Under the pieces are notes generated by a model. It was not told the DNA's origin. It saw only the letters and a list, made by a program, of their open reading frames with translations, and did not search any database. DNA of 64,000 nucleotides from CBDCYN01 sp965224205. Lineage in GTDB: Bacteria; Planctomycetota; Phycisphaerae; Phycisphaerales; Phycisphaeraceae. This document shows positions 50,577 through 58,657 of this stretch, piece after piece (the stretch's first letter is position 1; each line of letters opens with the position of its first letter). Position numbers and translations under genes: made by a program. Location: positions 1 to 64,000 of the forward strand of contig CBDCYN010000010.1 of assembly GCA_965224205.1 (NCBI GenBank), written 5' to 3'.

Positions 50577-51580
50577 ATAAGTTAATAGCCCTTTTAGCGA
50601 TTTTGGGCATCGGGGCGTACGTCTTGATGAGTTCGGTTTTTTATACGGTAAGTGAAGTTGAGCAAATGATCGTCACCCAGTTCGGCAAGCCTGTCGGAGA
50701 CCCCGTGACTTCCGCCGGCCTGAAGGTCAAGGTGCCTTTTATCCAGGACGTCAATCCGATCGACAAGCGGGTTCTCGAGTGGGACGGCCGTCCGTCGGAT
50801 ATGCCAACCAAAGACAAGCTCTATATCTCCGTCGACCTCTTCGCCCGCTGGCGGATTACAGATCCCCTCCAGTACTTTCTGCGGCTACGCGATGAACGCA
50901 GTGCTCAGTCCCGCCTGGACGATATTCTAGGCAGCGAGACCCGTAACGCCGTCGCCAAGCATGAGCTGATCGAGATCATCCGCACCACCAAGGATCGTGT
51001 GCCGCTGCGCGACGCCCTGCTAACTGATGCGGAAAAGAAGCTGAATATGGGAACCCTGGTTCCGATCCAGAAGGGCCGCAAACTGGTCGAGCAGGAGATC
51101 TTTGCCGCCGCCGCCGAGAAGGTTCGAGTGTTTGGTATCGAATTACTCGATATCCGGTTCAAGCGGATCAACTACAACGAAAGTGTGCGCCCGAAGATCT
51201 ACGATCGAATGATCAGCGAACGGCGGCAGATCGCGGAACGATTCCTGTCGGAGGGTAACGGTGAGGCTGCCAGAATCCGGGGCAATCGCGTGCGTGACCT
51301 CAACAAGATTCAGTCTGAGGCCTACCGCCAGGTTGAAGAAATCCGAGGCGTGGCGGACGCGAAAGCCACCGAAATCTACGCGAGGGCTTACAACCAGAGC
51401 CCTGAAGCGGTGGCGTTCTATGAATTCACACGGACCATGCAAGCCTATAGGTCCATCATTGCCAAGAACACGACCCTTATCCTTACCACAGACAGCGACC
51501 TCTTTAAATTTCTGAAGGGCATGACTCCGGATGGCGACGTTGTTCCAGCCCAACGTTCCAGAGAAAACGCTGAGAATTAA
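50573..51580 (+). CDS. hflC: HflC, SPFH membrane protein
   Basis: A 335-residue partner of HflK. A helix occupies the first ~20 residues, and the SPFH domain (SEVEQMIVTQFGKPVGDPV) runs to about residue 190. The C-terminal region (YRQVEEIRGVADAKATEIYARAYNQSPEA) matches the family hallmark. It shares an ATGA junction with hflK. Length is normal. Confidence 0.93.
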   Translation: MNKLIALLAILGIGAYVLMSSVFYTVSEVEQMIVTQFGKPVGDPVTSAGLKVKVPFIQDVNPIDKRVLEWDGRPSDMPTKDKLYISVDLFARWRITDPLQYFLRLRDERSAQSRLDDILGSETRNAVAKHELIEIIRTTKDRVPLRDALLTDAEKKLNMGTLVPIQKGRKLVEQEIFAAAAEKVRVFGIELLDIRFKRINYNESVRPKIYDRMISERRQIAERFLSEGNGEAARIRGNRVRDLNKIQSEAYRQVEEIRGVADAKATEIYARAYNQSPEAVAFYEFTRTMQAYRSIIAKNTTLILTTDSDLFKFLKGMTPDGDVVPAQRSRENAEN

Positions 51581-51677
51581 AGGGACACGCACGAATCAGG
51601 TGTGTCGTCTGATGAGTTTTATCTGGGGAACGTGAGATTTTATGACGGCTAATTGGATATGACATAAGTTAAATAAT

Positions 51678-51703
51678 GGAGCGAGAAGTATGGTTCTCGC
51701 TCC
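51678..51703. promoter_or_regulatory. perfect 10-bp inverted repeat before leader copy 4
   Basis: GGAGCGAGAA and TTCTCGCTCC flank a six-base loop, five bases before leader copy 4 begins. There is no T-run. It could be an operator for the promoter of the next unit or a weak terminator of hflKC. Confidence 0.45.
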
Positions 51704-51708
51704 CAATC

Positions 51709-51813
51709 GGATGACTAGATGAACGGCAGCCCGGCTGTGTGCTGGGAGGCTTGTTGACGAGTAAGCCGACGTGGTCGAATACCTCAGGGTGTTCAGCTAC
51801 GTCGGTTTTTTTT
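51709..51813 (+). ncRNA. repeated leader RNA / attenuator, copy 4
   Basis: Plus strand, before the 51969 gene by 155 bases. The 3' terminator arm has two C-to-T changes (CTACGTCGG with T after it) that turn G-C pairs into G-T, so pairing is kept. Eight T follow. Confidence 0.75.
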
Positions 51814-51968
51814 GCCACTAGTAACGATGATGAACGGCAAGGAGGAGAAAGATTCGGGGCGGAAGGAGAAAAATAGCGCCGATGCGTAATCGGCCTGCCC
51901 CCGCGTTGTCTAGGGACAGCAGCGGCGCGAGGGGCTTTTAATACATTTGCTCATGAAAGAGGAACCAT

Positions 51969-52367
51969 ATGCCAGAGAACAAACAAACGATGACGCAGCA
52001 GATTGCAAAAGCGGCCAATGATTTTCAGCAGAAGAGGACGGGCCACACACCGAGAGCCGTGACGGTGGTTCTCGGCGGTAACACGGTGGTGATCACGCTG
52101 CATGACGCGTTGACACCCGCCGAGCAGGAGACGGCCAAGAGTCCCGCTGGCGCCGCGCAGGTGCAGGAGTTTCACCGCCAGCTTTTCGCCAGCAACGCCA
52201 AATCGTTGCGGGAGGAGATCAAACGCATCACCGGGGTGGCGGTGCGCGAAGCCACCGCGGAAGTTGAGCCAGCAACTGGAACCGTCATCCATGCCTTCAC
52301 CACCGGTACGATGGTACAGGTATTTCAGTTGTCGCACGAGATCGCACCGGGGAGCTGGAGCGGTTGA
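51969..52367 (+). CDS. DUF2294 / MpsC-like protein, second copy
   Basis: A 132-residue relative of the protein at 48833 (same family phrases: VTVVLGGNTVVITLHDALTPAEQE, EIKRITGVAVREATAEV). AGAGGAA lies seven bases before the ATG. The end overlaps an upstream-extended frame of the ferritin-like gene, and leader RNA copy 4 lies ahead. The two copies are divergent in sequence, so they are old paralogues and not a recent duplication. Confidence 0.78.
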   Translation: MPENKQTMTQQIAKAANDFQQKRTGHTPRAVTVVLGGNTVVITLHDALTPAEQETAKSPAGAAQVQEFHRQLFASNAKSLREEIKRITGVAVREATAEVEPATGTVIHAFTTGTMVQVFQLSHEIAPGSWSG

Positions 52368-52408
52368 CCGGGGGCCCGGACCGAGAACGCGAACGGTACG
52401 GAGGTTTC

Positions 52409-52963
52409 ATGACCCTGTCGCACGAACAAATGATCGGTCATCTGAATCGCTTGTTGGTTACCCAACGCTGTTCATTGGCCCGTTACCTCAGCAAATCACT
52501 TTTCTGGACGCATCGGGGGAACGAGGCACTGGTGAAAGCAATCCGTGGCATCTCTGATGACCAAAAACACTACGCTCATCGGCTGATCGAAGCGATTGGA
52601 GAACGGGACGGGCGCGTCGAGTCGACATCATTTCCGATGGCGTTCACGTCGCTCAATGATCTGGCATTGGACTACCTGCTGACCAGGCTGATTGAGTATC
52701 AGCGGCGCGACCTCCAAGTGATCCAACAATGCGCGGCGGAATCGGTCAAGGGCACGCTGGCACCGAGCTTGGGCGAGGAAATACTCAGAAGTGAGCGGGA
52801 GCACCTCGACATTCTGAAGAGTTTTTCACTCACCCAAAGCTTGCCTGATAAAACCCGACACAAGACCGGCCAGGGTGAGGCGCGAACAACATCGCCGAGC
52901 GGTGGAACGGCTTACGCTCGCTCCCGGCGGTCAGGTGCCGCCGAGGCACGGCAATGGGAATGA
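52409..52963 (+). CDS. ferritin-like protein
   Basis: A 184-residue, mostly helical protein starting at ATG 52409 after GGAGG. A four-helix pattern with spaced acidic and His residues is seen: DDQKHYAHRLIEAIGE in helix two, YLLTRLIEYQRRDLQVIQQ in helix three, EEILRSEREHLDILKS in helix four. This resembles ferritin-like/bacterioferritin-type di-iron bundles. The end is a disordered Arg- and Ser-rich tail. It lies between MpsC-like and DUF1269 genes in one operon. The iron role is inferred. Confidence 0.6.
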   Translation: MTLSHEQMIGHLNRLLVTQRCSLARYLSKSLFWTHRGNEALVKAIRGISDDQKHYAHRLIEAIGERDGRVESTSFPMAFTSLNDLALDYLLTRLIEYQRRDLQVIQQCAAESVKGTLAPSLGEEILRSEREHLDILKSFSLTQSLPDKTRHKTGQGEARTTSPSGGTAYARSRRSGAAEARQWE

Positions 52964-52977
52964 AAGGAAGGGTAGCC

Positions 52978-53955
52978 ATGTCAAGTTATAGCGCGGCTGT
53001 CGGAATTTTTTCGGTCCACACGCACGCCAGGGCGGCGGTCCACAAACTCAAACTTGATGGGTTTGATATCCGGAGGGTGTCGGTCATCGGGAAGCACTGC
53101 CACGTCAACGACCGCATGAAGTATTGGGGTCAGCAGAGCGCCTTCTGGTCTGGGGTCTGGGGGCTGATGTTCAGCACCGGGATTTTTCAGGTGCGGGGGA
53201 TCGGACGGTTGCTTGTGGCCGGACCGCTGTTGGCCACGATCATCGAGATGATCGAACGTACGACTGACCATGAGGATGACGCCGTGGGGACCGGGCTGCG
53301 CACGATAGGCATCTCTGCGGAAAGCATCACCCGGTATGAAGAGACCGTCAAGACCGGGAACTTCGTTTTGATCTTCCAGGGCGAGGACGAAGAGGCCCAG
53401 AAGACCAAACAGGTCTTCGAGCAGACCGGGTCGATCAGCACCACCCTCCATGTCGAGTGCGCAGATGCCCACGAGATCGATGACCTCAATCCCAATTGGA
53501 ACAGGCAAGCCATGAAAAATCCCGTGACTCTATCGATAGAAACGCATGAAACCTCAACCCAATCTTCACACGGCGTGCCCCACAGCGCGTCCGTGGTGAT
53601 CCCCGAAGCCTTCCTCGAAGATCTTCTCAGGCGGGCGGACGACCTGTGGACCAAGGCTGAGTTGGCACACGATCTTCACGTCGCGAAGATTCGACAGCGG
53701 CCCAATGTGAACAGGACCGACGGTGAGCCCGGGCAGGACTTGCATGGAAAAGCTGCGACGGTGCATCAATCACAACAACACGGCGGGGCACGATCGTTTC
53801 GAATCACCATGAGATCGAGTCGGGGCTCTGATACCGAATTTTTTCCCAGGACAGGCCGGCTGAGGAGACCGGCCTGTCCTGGGTTTATCTATCAGCTTTT
53901 CCGCCGCCGTGGTGTTCGCGGCAGCGATGATTCCAGAACCGATCACATTATTTAA
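52978..53955 (+). CDS. DUF1269-like general stress protein with extended C-terminus
   Basis: Starting at ATG 52978 after GAAAGGAAGG. Residues ~1-165 form a DUF1269-type stress protein: YSAAVGIFSVHTHARAAVHK, VSVIGK, a glycine-rich membrane segment (AFWSGVWGLMFSTGIFQVRG; LLVAGPLLATIIEMI) and FVLIFQGEDEEAQKTK. The following ~160 residues are low in recognisable structure and read straight through a strong terminator hairpin at 53845-53883. That tail is probably not native; a frameshift or fusion moved the stop. An internal ATG at 53512 might begin a separate ORF. Confidence 0.7.
   Translation: MSSYSAAVGIFSVHTHARAAVHKLKLDGFDIRRVSVIGKHCHVNDRMKYWGQQSAFWSGVWGLMFSTGIFQVRGIGRLLVAGPLLATIIEMIERTTDHEDDAVGTGLRTIGISAESITRYEETVKTGNFVLIFQGEDEEAQKTKQVFEQTGSISTTLHVECADAHEIDDLNPNWNRQAMKNPVTLSIETHETSTQSSHGVPHSASVVIPEAFLEDLLRRADDLWTKAELAHDLHVAKIRQRPNVNRTDGEPGQDLHGKAATVHQSQQHGGARSFRITMRSSRGSDTEFFPRTGRLRRPACPGFIYQLFRRRGVRGSDDSRTDHII
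53845..53886 (+). terminator. strong intrinsic terminator inside the reading frame
   Basis: A perfect 15-bp stem, CCCAGGACAGGCCGG with CCGGCCTGTCCTGGG, nine-base loop, followed by TTT. It lies ahead of the DUF1269 stop codon. Confidence 0.8.
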
Positions 53956-53958
53956 TGA

Positions 53959-54087
53959 GGAACGATTACATGCATATTGATCTTTCAAGGAACGATCGAC
54001 GAGGTCGAGAACGCCCGCAAGGCTCTCGATCTCGCCAAACCCACGGAAACGGCGATGCATGTCCATGACCCAGTGTCTGGCGCCTAA
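53959..54087 (+). pseudogene. C-terminal fragment of a second DUF1269-like gene
   Basis: An open frame ending at 54087 encodes LIFQGTIDEVENARKALDLA, matching the C-terminal phrase LIFQGEDEEAQKTKQVFEQ of the upstream stress protein, then TETAMHVHDPVSGA. The rest of the gene is missing. A TTG at 53977 could start a 36-residue peptide. Confidence 0.6.
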
Positions 54088-54181
54088 ACGTTGAATGCAG
54101 GGTTGGGTACCGGCCGTTCGGAGGAGAGCGGCCGGCACCCACCGCCTGCCAAGTATTTTGAAACATTGAAAGGATCTTACT

Positions 54182-54346
54182 ATGGGATGGATTTTACTAA
54201 TTGTCGTCGTCCTGCTTCTCATTGGCGTCCTGCCCACTTGGGGCCACAGCCGCACTTGGGGGTACGGGCCGAGCGGGGGTTTGGGGTTGGTGTTGGTCAT
54301 CCTGCTGGTGATGGTGCTGATGGGGTACATCCCCCGCGGGTTCTAG
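54182..54346 (+). CDS. DUF3309 family small membrane protein
   Basis: A 54-residue protein, MGWILLIVVVLLLIGVLPTW then GPSGGLGLVLVILLVMVLMG, typical of DUF3309: two short hydrophobic helices with a conserved Trp/Gly loop. GAAAGGA lies ten bases upstream. The function is unknown; the family is often found near stress genes. Confidence 0.82.
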   Translation: MGWILLIVVVLLLIGVLPTWGHSRTWGYGPSGGLGLVLVILLVMVLMGYIPRGF

Positions 54347-54403
54347 ACGGTCCGGCGATCGCTTGACGCCAAACATCTTTTACAGATTCATCTGGAATCC
54401 AAA

Positions 54404-54508
54404 ATGAAATTCATACTGTTCATCATCATGTTATTCGTGGCCGTTTACATCGGCGGCTTGCGTCCTAGGAAGACGCATTCGCCCGCCATGACACGCGGCC
54501 GCAAATAG
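54404..54508 (+). CDS. possible small membrane peptide
   Basis: A 34-residue ORF: a hydrophobic segment MKFILFIIMLFVAVYIGGL followed by a basic tail (RPRKTHSPAMTRGRK). It follows the DUF3309 gene by 57 bases on the same strand. No strong ribosome-binding site is seen, so the call is tentative. Confidence 0.35.
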   Translation: MKFILFIIMLFVAVYIGGLRPRKTHSPAMTRGRK

Positions 54509-54556
54509 ACACGGATGTGTGTAGGCAAGACGTGAAAGTAACGGAGGAGCGTCACG

Positions 54557-54853
54557 GTGAAATCCATGGCCCCGCAAAAGAACCTCGCGGACCCGCCGAA
54601 ACCGGGACAAAGGGTGTCGCTCGTCCAACAGATCCCACACGGGGTGGATCACTGCTGGATGCACCGCGTCACCGGGACCGTTGTGCAAGTTGGTCAAAGA
54701 AAGACCGGCGCGTGGTATACGCACGCTCGGGACGGAACGCTGTGGCTGGATCGTATGTTGATCCGAAAGGACGATGGCGAACTGACCGAATGCATTCTCG
54801 ATTCGTATTCACACATCCATGTTCTTGTCGATCCAGGGACAGTCAAGGCATGA
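54557..54853 (+). CDS. hypothetical protein
   Basis: A 98-residue ORF starting at GTG 54557 after ACGGAGGAG. It has a proline-rich start, then a strand-rich body (GQRVSLVQQIPHG; VTGTVVQVGQRKTGAWYTHA; GTLWLDRMLIRKDDGEL) that looks like a small beta-barrel. It is not recognised. It is the last gene of the stress block before a 370-base gap. Confidence 0.55.
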   Translation: MKSMAPQKNLADPPKPGQRVSLVQQIPHGVDHCWMHRVTGTVVQVGQRKTGAWYTHARDGTLWLDRMLIRKDDGELTECILDSYSHIHVLVDPGTVKA

Positions 54854-55223
54854 TCGAATTCAGACTGGAATCCATGATAACGACAGAAGGTCATTCAGAT
54901 CAGATCTACTTGAGTTGTGCCCCCCTCCGCGGTGGTGTTTTATCACCGGAGTAGTGCGGCCTGTCGTTATCGAGTGTGTCTAGGAGAACTTCGTTACAAG
55001 ATCGGATTAGCCGGATCGCAGATCAGGTCGTAGATATGTAGTATCCTCAGCTTCATTGAACCTGGATTTCACAGTGGTTTACACCTGTGGTGAGATGATC
55101 CCCAATAGACACGTGTATTTCCCAATTGCGGCGTCAGACACAATGCCCCGCTTTCCCATGGTTTCACTAGATCAGCTTCTGGATCGGCTGGTGAATTAGC
55201 GTTCCTCTCGATCGAACAACATT
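54854..55223. other. gap before the second glycan module
   Basis: No supported gene. A 34-codon ORF at 55096-55200 ends in FPMVSLDQLLDRLVN, whose origin I do not recognise. Near 54926-54950 a short CCGCGGTGG/TCACCGGAG region could form a weak hairpin. Confidence 0.35.
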
Positions 55224-56261
55224 ATGGTGAAAGGCGACAAAAAAGTGGCGGTGCTCTCACCGGTGGCCTGGAGGACGCCTCCCCGGCAATATGGCGCCTG
55301 GGAAACCGTGGCGAGCAACATCGCTGAAGGCCTCGTCGCTCGCGGTTGGGACGTGACTCTGTTCGCCACGGGGGATTCGGTAACGCGCGGTCACCTCCAC
55401 GCCGTCGTGGACCGAGGGTACGAAGAAGACTCGACGGTCGATCCCAAGGTGGCCGAATACCTGCACATTTCGGAAGTTTTCGAACACGCCACCGAGTTTG
55501 ACCTGATCCACAGCCACTACGACTTCATGGCCTTGACCTATACCCGGCTGGTCAAAACACCGGTCTTGACGACCATCCATGGGTTTTCTTCCGCCAAGAT
55601 CATGCCCGTCTACCGGAAATATCAGGACGGCTACTTTGTTTCCATCAGCGACTCCGATCGCGACCCGACACTCAACTACCTGGCGACCGTTTACAATGGG
55701 ATCGATCTGTCGTTGTACCCGCTTCAGGATCGTGGTGGTGACGACCTGGTTTTCCTGGGCCGGATCCACCCGGACAAGGGCGTTCACCTGGCCATTGAAG
55801 TGGCTCGCCTAAGCGGGCGGCGTTTGATTATCGCAGGCATTATCCAGGACGAGGCTTATTTCCGCGAACACGTTGAACCGCATCTCGATGACCAGAGCAT
55901 CTGTTATGTCGGACCGGCGGGCATCGCGGGAAAAAACGAGTTGTTCGCCCGAGCCTACGCCCTGCTGCATCTGAACACCATCCCGGAACGGTTCGGACTG
56001 GTCCTGGCCGAAGCCAATGCCGCCGGCGTGCCCGTGGTCGCGATGGACCTGGGCTCCTGCCGCGAGGTGATCAAAGACGGGCAGACTGGATTCCTGGTCG
56101 ATAATGTGAAACAAGCCGTTGCGGTCCTGGAACGTATTGCGGAAATCGATCGCCGTGCTTGCCGTCGCCGCGTTCAGAAATGCTTTTCCATCGAGACCAT
56201 GGTGGAGGCGTATGAGCGTGTTTACACAACCATTTTTGAATTGGAAGCAAGCAAACAATGA
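55224..56261 (+). CDS. GT4 family glycosyltransferase
   Basis: A 345-residue retaining glycosyltransferase. N-terminal acceptor domain: VAVLSPVAWRTPPRQYGAWE, VTLFATGDS, LIHSHYDFM. Donor domain: VYNGIDLSLYPL, LVFLGRIHPDKGVHLAIEVA, and RFGLVLAEANAAGVPVVAMD with the catalytic-region Glu. The stop overlaps the GH130 start (ATGA). This GT4-GH130 pair mirrors the pair at 39.9-43.7 kb but lacks the fused barrel domain, so it is a separate lineage and not a recent copy. Confidence 0.88.
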   Translation: MVKGDKKVAVLSPVAWRTPPRQYGAWETVASNIAEGLVARGWDVTLFATGDSVTRGHLHAVVDRGYEEDSTVDPKVAEYLHISEVFEHATEFDLIHSHYDFMALTYTRLVKTPVLTTIHGFSSAKIMPVYRKYQDGYFVSISDSDRDPTLNYLATVYNGIDLSLYPLQDRGGDDLVFLGRIHPDKGVHLAIEVARLSGRRLIIAGIIQDEAYFREHVEPHLDDQSICYVGPAGIAGKNELFARAYALLHLNTIPERFGLVLAEANAAGVPVVAMDLGSCREVIKDGQTGFLVDNVKQAVAVLERIAEIDRRACRRRVQKCFSIETMVEAYERVYTTIFELEASKQ

Positions 56262-57196
56262 TGAACCCGGACCTCGTCAGGCGATACGCCCACAACCCGA
56301 TCCTCACGAAGAACGACATCCCTTACTCTGTGGAGACCGTTCATAACGCTGCCGTGGTGAAGCATGAAGACCAATACGTGATGCTCTTCCGCTCCCACCT
56401 GCGCACCGGGAGGTCCATCATCGGCATAGCACGCAGTGGTGACGGATTCCATTTTACCGCTGATCCGCGACCCTTCCTGGTTCCCCAGCATAGTGACCCT
56501 TTCGCCGAATATGAAGCATTTGGCGTGGAGGACCCGCGTGTGACCCGGCTAGAAGACGAGTACGTCATCACCTATAGCGCCTATTCAAAAAACGGCGTAC
56601 GTATCGCCCTGGCCAAAACCAAAGACTTCAACGAGGTGGAGAAGTTTTCTTTGATCACGGAGGCGGATTATCGCAACGTGGTCATCTTTCCCGAAAAGTT
56701 CAACGGGCTCTACGCGCGGCTTGATCGTCCTCATTCGGAAATCGCTCCTTGGTCGATGTGGATCTCCTATTCGCCGGATCTGAGATTCTGGGGTGAGTCT
56801 CAGTTGATCATGAAGCCCGAGCCGTATCACTGGGATGAAATGAAAATCGGCCCCGGCGCCCCGCCGATCAAGACCGAACAGGGGTGGCTATCGATCTACC
56901 ACGGCGTCTTTCAAACGATGGATGGATCGGTTTATCGTCTAGGGGTCGCGCTGCACGACCTCAATAACCCAGCAAAGATTGTCGGCGTAGGCGATTCTTG
57001 GATTTTGCAACCCGAAGATCCCTGGGAAATCACCGGGTATGTTCACAACGTGGTCTTTACTTGTGGCGCCGTTGCGGAACCCGACGGGACCGTGAAGATT
57101 TACTGGGGCGGCGCCGATACCGTCATGTGCGTCGGTGAGGCGGATCTCTCGGATCTAGTTGCGATGTGTTTAGACCACGCCAGACCCGCGAAATGA
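56258..57196 (+). CDS. GH130 family glycoside phosphorylase
   Basis: A 312-residue enzyme of GH130 in the common short form, translationally coupled to the GT4 gene. Seen are NPILTKNDIPY, NAAVVKHEDQYVMLFRSHL, AFGVEDPRVTRLEDEYVITYSA (Asp of the active site), PPIKTEQGWLSIYHGV and the final YVHNVVFTCGAV. It would phosphorolyse beta-mannosyl glycans. The pair may build and recycle a protective oligosaccharide, which is inference. Confidence 0.9.
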   Translation: MMNPDLVRRYAHNPILTKNDIPYSVETVHNAAVVKHEDQYVMLFRSHLRTGRSIIGIARSGDGFHFTADPRPFLVPQHSDPFAEYEAFGVEDPRVTRLEDEYVITYSAYSKNGVRIALAKTKDFNEVEKFSLITEADYRNVVIFPEKFNGLYARLDRPHSEIAPWSMWISYSPDLRFWGESQLIMKPEPYHWDEMKIGPGAPPIKTEQGWLSIYHGVFQTMDGSVYRLGVALHDLNNPAKIVGVGDSWILQPEDPWEITGYVHNVVFTCGAVAEPDGTVKIYWGGADTVMCVGEADLSDLVAMCLDHARPAK

Positions 57197-57255
57197 GGAC
57201 GACTCCTTGCCATCTGCAGGGATCGAGTTTCGCAATAAATTGTGCCTTTCACACT

Positions 57256-58657
57256 CTAGTACTACAGTCGCGTTTTGTCTGGAGCTCTGGGCGCGGTAAT
57301 GGCATCGGCGTGCGATGGCTTGGTGGCGACGGCGCCAGAAAGACCAAGCTAGAGCTTGTTCGGTGTCGCTGAGTCGGGGCCAGACGATCACGAGCAGCAG
57401 TCGTCGTACTTCCGGCTCAGTCAGCGGCACCAAGTCAGCGCCCTTTTTTGTCTCGGTTCGTTCGCCTCGGCTCGCACCGCTGCTAGGAAGACCAACGCCA
57501 GCATCGATAGCGTGATGTCCCGGTACCAGCCGTGCCAAGATCGCACCTCATACTCGTCCAAGCCCGTTTCTTGTTTGGCCGTTTCGAAGCAGCATTCGAT
57601 CCCCCAGCGTTGGCTCGCCGCCACCGCCAGGTCTTGGCCGGTCGACTCGGGCGGGACCAGGCACAGATAGTAAGCCCGTTGCATCGGGTCTTCGACGCTT
57701 CGACGCACCAGCAGCCAGCGGATCAACCCTCGCTCGGTCGGCACGCCCAATTTCCCCGCCGTCCAGTCGTACACCCGCGGCCCCTTGGACCCCTCGGCGA
57801 CACTGAAACGAAACCAGTGCTCATCCGGCACGTCTCGAGTGATCGCGTCGATCCGACGCGGTTGGAGATCCACCCAAAGCCGCTGTTGACTCGATACCGC
57901 CAGCACATACGGCTGACCCTTGACCTCCAAAAAAGTAGCGGAACTTGCTGTCACTGCCGTACACCTCATCGGCCAGCACCCACCGGGGCGCCAACCCGGC
58001 GGCGAAGGCGTGTTCGAGCATCCCCATCGCTAATCGTGGCTTGGTCGCAAACACCACATCCTCCGGCACGTTCGCCTCACGGCGACGAGCCCCATCCTCG
58101 CACCAGCTCTTGGGCAGGTACAACGCCCGGTCGATCAACGCCCGGCCCCGCGATCCGACCAACGCCAAGAATACCCCGATCTGACAGTTCTCGATCCGAC
58201 CCGCCGTGCCGCTGTATTGACGCTGCACCCCCGCCGACTTGTCGCCCTTCTTGAGGAATCCCGTCTCGTCGACGATCAGCACCCCGCCCTCATCATTGGC
58301 CAAGAGGTGCTCGCCCACGTAGCGGATCACCTCGTCTCGCACCGCGTGGGCGTCCCAGCGTGCAGGCCCCAGCAAGCGCTGGACCCCATGAGGGGTGGCG
58401 TCGCCGAGGTACTCGGCGAGTTGCCAACCGTTCTTACGTTTCACCGGTCCCAGCAACCCACGCACATACGCCTGGGCTCGCCCCCGAAAATCCCGACGAC
58501 CGAAGCACATCGCGATTCGCTGGCACAACAACTCGAAATGTTGTCCCCACCCCACAACCGACAGAGCATCCATGCTCATCATTTGATCTCCACATCGAAG
58601 CAACACGCTCCGTGACGAAAATCATCGGCATTCAGAAAAGCGCGACTGTAGTACTAG
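57256..58657 (-). mobile_element. IS701-like insertion sequence
   Basis: A 1394-bp element (57260-58653) with termini TACTACAGTCGCG and CGCGACTGTAGTA, bounded by CTAG on both sides (57256-57259 and 58654-58657). The right-hand CTAG is also the left target copy of the adjoining IS5 element, so IS5 inserted exactly at its edge. Confidence 0.75.
57260..58582 (-). pseudogene. IS701-like transposase with two frameshifts
   Basis: Frame one starts near ATG 58582 and carries LIVDETGFLKKGDKSAGVQRQYSG and WVLADEVYGSDSKFRYF. At a run of six T on the coding strand (about 57930) the frame shifts into FLEVKGQPYVLAVSS, QRWGIECCFETAKQETGLDEYEVRSWHGWYRD and then FLAAV. At an A-run (about 57445) it shifts again into KKGADLVPLTEPEVRRLLL. 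Both breaks are in homopolymers. Restoring one base at each would give a normal ~430-residue IS701 transposase, so it is inactive unless these are sequencing errors. Confidence 0.75.
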
